Shown here: positions 58,501-64,000 of the stretch, piece after piece | Layout: the number at the start of each line of letters is the position of its first letter | Numbering within the stretch: position 1 is the first letter of the stretch | Assembly: GCF_009905375.1 (NCBI RefSeq) | Contig: NC_133647.1 | Coordinates: 169,616,275-169,680,274 of the forward strand | Reading direction: 5' to 3' | DNA from: Apium graveolens | Lineage: Eukaryota; Streptophyta; Magnoliopsida; Apiales; Apiaceae | Length of the DNA: 64,000 nucleotides | Notes under the pieces: model-generated | Databases searched by the model: none | What the model saw: the letters and a program-made list of their open reading frames with translations, nothing else | Told to the model about the DNA's origin: nothing | Program-made: the position numbers and the translations under genes

Positions 58501-59640
58501 GTAGAATCAGAAAGAAATGGCAAGTGAGCCAACAAATCATCCAAAAGATGATGCTCACTTGCTTGAGATTTTGGCTTCTCCATGACAGTTAAAGATGGAG
58601 AATCAGGAATTGATATGTGAATCATATCCACATCCAAAGAATTTGTGGGTGAGTTTTGTGTGTGAGGTGCTTTTATAGTAAGAGATTTTGGATGTGACTC
58701 CACAGGAGCCACATCAAACTGACTTTGAAAAGGTGCTATAACTGAGTCTTTAACTGCAGTTTGCACAGTGTGTGCACCCTGTATATCCCCAAGTGTTTTA
58801 GATTTCTTCTTTCTTGTATAAGTTTGAGGTGAGTCTGTGTCCCTAACCCTTTTGGCCTGTGCTCTTGGCTGAGAGCTTTGTTCAATAGTTACATCCTTTT
58901 GGGAGGATGCAACTAGTGATGAGCTAGAATCCATATTAAGCACTACATTTTATTGGGAAACTGCAGTGTGGCTAGGCTGGGTTACACACACCTCTCCCTC
59001 CTTATTCTTAGGGTTTTTTGATTTTCACCATGTCCCTCACCAGGCTCACTTCCCTTCACACTCCCCTCTTGGCTTTTAGTAGAATTTAAAACTAGTTTCT
59101 TTTGGGAGAAACTAGAGTGGGCTGTCTTTGACTTGGATTTGGAAATTCTTTATTTTGTGGCTTGGGTAGGCATCAGTTTGGTCATTGTCACAGATGTCAT
59201 AGCCACAGTTGTCTGCAAAGAAACTTGTGGTAGAGAAGTAGCAGAGACAGAAGTGTTTACCTCACTTGCCTGAGACTGCTCCATTATTGGCATGTAGATT
59301 AGGGGAACCTCCTTATGGTGATTATCCCTGTTAAGATTAGCAATAACTCTTCTCTCTTGGACCCAACAATCTAACTTGTTTGTTGGATTCACAATTGAGA
59401 GATCCTCAGAAACAGAGTTAGCTATCATAATAAAGAATCTAGCATAATAGATGTTCTTAGATCTATTTTTAATATCTCCCAATTTACTCCCCAATTTATA
59501 CATTATAGAAGTACTGAAATTAATAATAGAATAGCTAACAACATCAAAATTTCTAACTTTACCAGAAAAAGCCTTAACAAATGAGTCACATAGAAAGCTT
59601 CATTCTTTCCGAAGACCTAGTCTCCTAACTTCACCAAATT
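55542..59640 (-). pseudogene. Long third ORF of copia element 4, truncated and decayed
   Basis: This is the second copy of the protein at 25066-29537. On the - strand it runs from the end of the N-terminal globular region (SKNIYYARFFIM near 59450) through the Ser/Lys-rich linker, the STD/HPLT repeats with three ACGGAT dyads (58421-58302), an acidic DDGEDDEGD patch (about 57700), a coiled coil (about 57485-57200), a Lys/Gln-rich region (56600) and the C-terminal region ending QSRK at 55542. Stops or frameshifts near 59150, 58930, 58227, 57930, 57507, 57087, 56880, 56400 and 55775 break it. The first 120 or so codons and the upstream pol are missing, cut at 59640. Between the two copies the sequence order is the same throughout. 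Confidence 0.8.
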
Positions 59641-60057
59641 TGTCTCCTGGTCGCTTATTTGTTTTACGGTTCGCTTAACTCTCGTTCTCGTTAATAGTTT
59701 GAGGGATCATATCCGGGATCTTATTACTTGGGCTTCCCTGAACCTTTATTAATATCTTATATTCCTTTAATGATCCTCTCTTATAATCCTTAAATAATAA
59801 TCCTTTAAATTATGTTACCGTATACTTAATCCTTTCGATATCTGGTGGATTTTTCGGGAAAAATCAAAGTGTTAGAATTCGAATTCTGACGACCTTTACA
59901 TACACTCATTTACTTTATGGAATACTAATATGATCTTAGAATTTCCATAACAGTACTCCTATATAACGTGGTCTGATAATTTTCCTTAATCAGCATCATC
60001 GGCAAAATCACTATTCATAAGGTTTACAAAAATTCCAAATTTTTTGGGGTTATTACA
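59641..60057 (-). mobile_element. Partial gypsy 3' LTR
   Basis: On the - strand it starts TGTAATAACCCC at 60057 and follows the first 400 bp or so of the LTR at 828, then stops at the junction with element 4. The rest of this LTR is not in the window. Confidence 0.8.
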
Positions 60058-63000
60058 GTCTCCCCTCCTTAAAAGGATTCCGTCCCGGAATCAGATAGAA
60101 ATTGAATAGGGATACTCTCTTAGCATTGCACTTTCTAACTCTCCAGTAAATTTTCCCACATTATGGTTCTACCACCAAACTCTAACTAGTTTGGTAACCC
60201 TTCTCCTAAGCACTTGTTCCTTTTCGATCTATAACCCTTCATGTTTGCTTCATATAGGTTACGTCTGGTTGCATGTCTATGTGCTCATATGCCCCTATTT
60301 GTCTGGCATCCGGATTACACTTCCTTAACATTGATACGTGGAACACGTTATGGACTTGCTACAGGTTCGTGGGTAGGGCTAGCTCATATGCTAACTTCCC
60401 AATACGTCTTAATATCTCCAAGGGTCCAACAAATCGTGGGCTTAGCTTTCCTTTCTTTCTGAACCTCATCCATCCTTTCCAAGGGAATACCTATAACAGC
60501 ACTAGGTCCCGTATTTCATACTCTTTGTCCTTTCGTGTCAAATCAACATACTTCTTATGATCTTGGGCTACTACCAGCCGTCATCTGATTAGATCTATTA
60601 TATCCTTGGTCCTTTGGACTACTGCGGGTCCGAGCATCTTGCGCTCTACAACTTTATCCTAACATAAGGGAGATCGACATTGTCTTCCCTCAAGGATCTC
60701 ATAAGGCGATATCTCGATACTGACATACGATTTATTATCGTAAGAAAACTCAATCCGCGTTAAGTGATCATTCCAAATTCTTTCAAGTCTATTGCACAGA
60801 ATCTCATCATAGCTTCTAGCATTATAGCTTTTGCTTCTCAACACCCATTCTTTTCCAGTTCGTAATCGCTACTATCTTCCGTTCCTAATATTATACTGTT
60901 ATACTTTTGCTCGTTAGCGTTCTGTAACCTTTTAATAACCACATCAACCTTAGTATCACGAACGCGTTAGAATCGGAATACCACCGTACTTGGTACCACT
61001 TCATCTCTAGCTGCCTCCATCTTCGAAAGCTTGGTCCTTCGTATAGAAGTAAAAGAATTTATTGAGAGATCACTATGATCATGAACACTTGTTTTATTGC
61101 ATAGTTAGTACAGAAGTTGGCCAGACTTTAGTACTTGACAAGCAATTAAACAATAGATGGTATCCTACTAGGCTTCTATCACACAGATAGATAGTCATTC
61201 GGCAATACCTCCCCTTCTGGAAGGGTTGTTCTTCTCAGCTTATATGAAATGAAAAGGAGAGAAAAGAACGAATTGAAGAGAATTGTATATATATATAATA
61301 TACTGCCACAAAATATCTGGCTTGGAATCTACCTCTGAACTATAGAGATTTGTTATAGGAGAACAAAACATATACGTATATATATCAACATCAAGTATTA
61401 TAGCATCGTATTTCACATGCCTAAATATTTTTGCAATTCTGTCCATCATTCTATGGACCCGTGCTCTTGCTCGATCTTAAAAAAATAATCATCTTTGAAA
61501 CTCCCTCGACATCGAAAATCGAATCTGGGATCTCATTCTAGACATCATCGTTACTAGAATCCATTGCTACACCGTAACCTTCTTCGTATAGTAATACTAC
61601 TCTCTATCGATAAGAAAGAATAAATATATCATAGGTAAATTATCGCCTTAGTTAGTCTAATGATGATTACTTATACATCACCATGACCCGATTAGTAGTA
61701 CTCAATCTCAACGCTCATTACAATACCACTCTCACAGTTGTCATCGCCTCATTATATGTAGACTCATTGTAGCATTACTATGGTCCACCACTGACCTACT
61801 GTAGTCATTCGTTTTCCTCGGAATCTTAATATTTAATCATACGGAGTCCATATCTGCCGTATCAAAATCTTTTAAGGAGTTAACATAATCACCATTCATG
61901 ATTCATGAAGAACACTCCAGATCTTGACGTACATTCATGACATGAAGCAGATAAAATTGCAGAAGAGTTTCAATGAAAGCAACGATAGCAGGCTAATACC
62001 ATTCTTAATCATATGCCTTCAATAGAAGACTTAACTCAAAGGTTTGTTTAGTCCTTTTTGAAACATGGTCCTTGCTTATTCTCAAGATAGGACATTCTAA
62101 GATAGATAGCCCGCTCACGATAATTAACATGAATTAAATCTTTACCAAACAACTATTACGGTTGAGTATCGCACAATCATCAGAAGGAATGTCAATCTTT
62201 CACACCATAATACAACCTTCACGCCTTTAACCATCATCACTGTATTCCTCTGGAACAAGCGCCTAAAATTGCTCTCTTACACTTAGAGTGTCGGCCACCT
62301 CTTTGGCCTTTCCTGATAGTAAAATTTCCTTACAATCAATGTCATTTTAACCACCTACAACTAACTTTTCTACCTCATTTCAATCACTGCTTATGTGAAA
62401 ATGCTTTTCTTAAGCTTTGGTGAGAAAAAAAATATCACCATTTTTCCAAAAGTTATTGCCTCGTTCTTTAGAGGTTAACATCGTCATGACTGACTCTCGA
62501 TCATACTTAGGCTGTATCGTATCTTGGGTCCTTTTTTTCACCAATCTCGACCTTCATTGGGTCGATCTATACTTTCTTATGGTTCAACACGTGCCCCACC
62601 TGGCATTATTATAATTACGTCATATTTTCTTTATCAAAATTTCTATTCTTCAGAACTTTGAAGATTACCTTTCCCTTGTAAAACCTCTAAGGTTATCCTT
62701 GAATTTTTCCTCCTGTATTCCCTAGATACAGGGCATATCAAAATATCATTTACTAATACTAGAACCATTGTCTAGTACTTCTGAAAAATTTCCCCACTGA
62801 TCCTTAAAGGTTGTTGTTACCTTAATCCCTTCCAATTCATACTGTCAAAACTCATAATGTCCCTATTAAGGGTGAAATACCAACCTTTATGCATTTTCCT
62901 AGGATTCATCTCAAGTTATCGAGGTTCTATCCTTAATTCCACCTTTAAAAAGGTACATGCATCCTTCTATGGATAAATTAAGTCATTTATCCTTGATAGA

Positions 63001-64000
63001 TTATCTTATTCAATCATTCCCACCTCGATGGTCTATACCAAATTTCACAATAGCATCCTTATTCACGCTGAGGTCAATCCATATGGCCTCCAAAAGATAA
63101 CAATGGTTATCCGCTTTTCTTTCCTGATTTGGTAATGATAACAGGGATGTTCTGGAAGATATTGGTCGTGTTCAACGTGAACTTCTTTTTACTAAATCCT
63201 CATTTACTTTTGTTGTTTATCTCAACAGTCATCTCAATGATGAGATATCTTTTATACCCGACATCCCCCTTTTTGGGTATCAATTCACATGCATTACTTA
63301 CACTTCACATTCTTGAAGGTCACTTCATTCATCCAATTTCCTAATTTCTTGTTATCCTATCCCTCAGTCCATCCGTTTTTCCTTATTAATCCATCGGTCT
63401 ATCTCAAAGTTTCATCGAATACTCTCAACTTAAAGGGGATAAAATATATGTATCTCTTATGCCTTCAACCGTCAACTTTAACTCATGGTGAATCACCCTC
63501 ATCCTGATGATCATATACTTTTCTATTTCTATTACCATGAGTCTTTAGGGTTTCCTCATACCCAACTCCCTTATCATTCCTCAAACTCTATTGCCTTTAT
63601 ATTCCTTTCCACTTCAGTTTCTTTTTTTTCCTTTCTCTTACAATCATTTCATGAACCCACTAATCATTGACTTCAAACATCACGTCATTTTGGGATTCTT
63701 CTCCTCCAAACGAATATTAACAACTTTTACAACTTAGATTCATAATTCATCATACTCGTCTGCCTTTGTTCTGGCTCTAAAGCTTTTACATTATCTCTAT
63801 AACCTTGGGAAGTACTTTCCCGAAAATGATTGACTGAACTTTAATCGGTTTATTATAACATCCGGCCCCGTGTCTTCCTTAGCCTTTCACCATCGGGTGG
63901 CCTCTCTCTTAGGAGGGTAAGTGACAAAAACAGTCTTTTGTGATTCGTCAATCATTTAGAATCTCAAATGATTCCTATATTTCTTTTAGCCAGACTCTTG
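60058..64000 (-). pseudogene. Ty3/gypsy pol, strongly decayed
   Basis: On the - strand, starting at the polypurine tract (60058-60070), this is an inverted relative of 1-827 at its integrase end: FSYDNKSYVSIEISPYEILE near 60750-60690, then VHNVFHVSMLRK-like blocks near 60340. Further up, an RNase H terminal motif GKAKEVADTLS is read at 62315-62281. Reverse transcriptase remnants are read at about 63110-62830, including RINDLIYP, a YHQ-type block and GHYEF. Nearly every stretch has stops and shifts, and 63110-64000 is unrecognisable. The element continues to the right beyond the window. Confidence 0.75.

Overview
This is a nuclear window from a flowering plant. It has spliced introns, AT-rich spacers and dense nests of LTR retrotransposons, and its one intact-looking gene is a class I KNOX homeobox gene of the SHOOT MERISTEMLESS (STM) type. 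An asterid eudicot is my guess from the retrotransposon style; the species cannot be fixed from the sequence. I see no rRNA, tRNA, CRISPR or prokaryotic feature.

Layout. (1) 1-5120: end of a decayed Ty3/gypsy pol and its 4.3 kb 3' LTR, + strand. (2) 5121-14937: a Tork/Angela-like Ty1/copia relic on the - strand, arranged as an LTR-internal-LTR-internal tandem and interrupted by a truncated gypsy-type LTR (6443-8795). (3) 14938-23331: a second copia element (-) with gag, pol and a third ORF. Its 5' LTR sits in the reverse transcriptase of (4), a third copia element (+, 23332-30800) with a very long third ORF and a complete 3' LTR. (5) 30801-36416: small relics: a myosin-VIII-like exon fragment, a CACTA end, a TTTCTGCA-rich repeat field, an LTR of the family seen in (4) joined to a gag C-terminus, and the terminal part of a second CACTA element. 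(6) 36574-39469: the KNOX gene (-), four exons, 345 residues, with its upstream region to 41351. (7) 41352-44790: a 3.4 kb solo gypsy-type LTR. (8) 45020-45817: a FAR1/FHY3-type (MULE-derived) pseudogene, followed by two inverted repeats. (9) 47095-54301: an old copia element (-) whose 3' LTR carries a 1.4 kb solo LTR with target duplication. (10) 54302-59640: 3' LTR and third ORF of another copy of family (4), - strand. (11) 59641-64000: part of a gypsy element (-) related to the one at the window start, so the window is bounded by inverted relatives about 60 kb apart.

The KNOX gene is an island of host sequence between transposon blocks: a CACTA terminus lies 158 bp beyond its stop codon and a solo LTR lies about 1.9 kb upstream. 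Every retrotransposon coding region I read contains stops or frameshifts, so none looks autonomous now. The most unusual material is the third ORF of the copia elements. Two different families carry it behind a TATA-like box of its own. It shows no signal peptide or membrane segment by eye, and in one family it contains short ACGGAT hairpins that also occur in the leader and, as a 23-bp tandem array, in the LTR.
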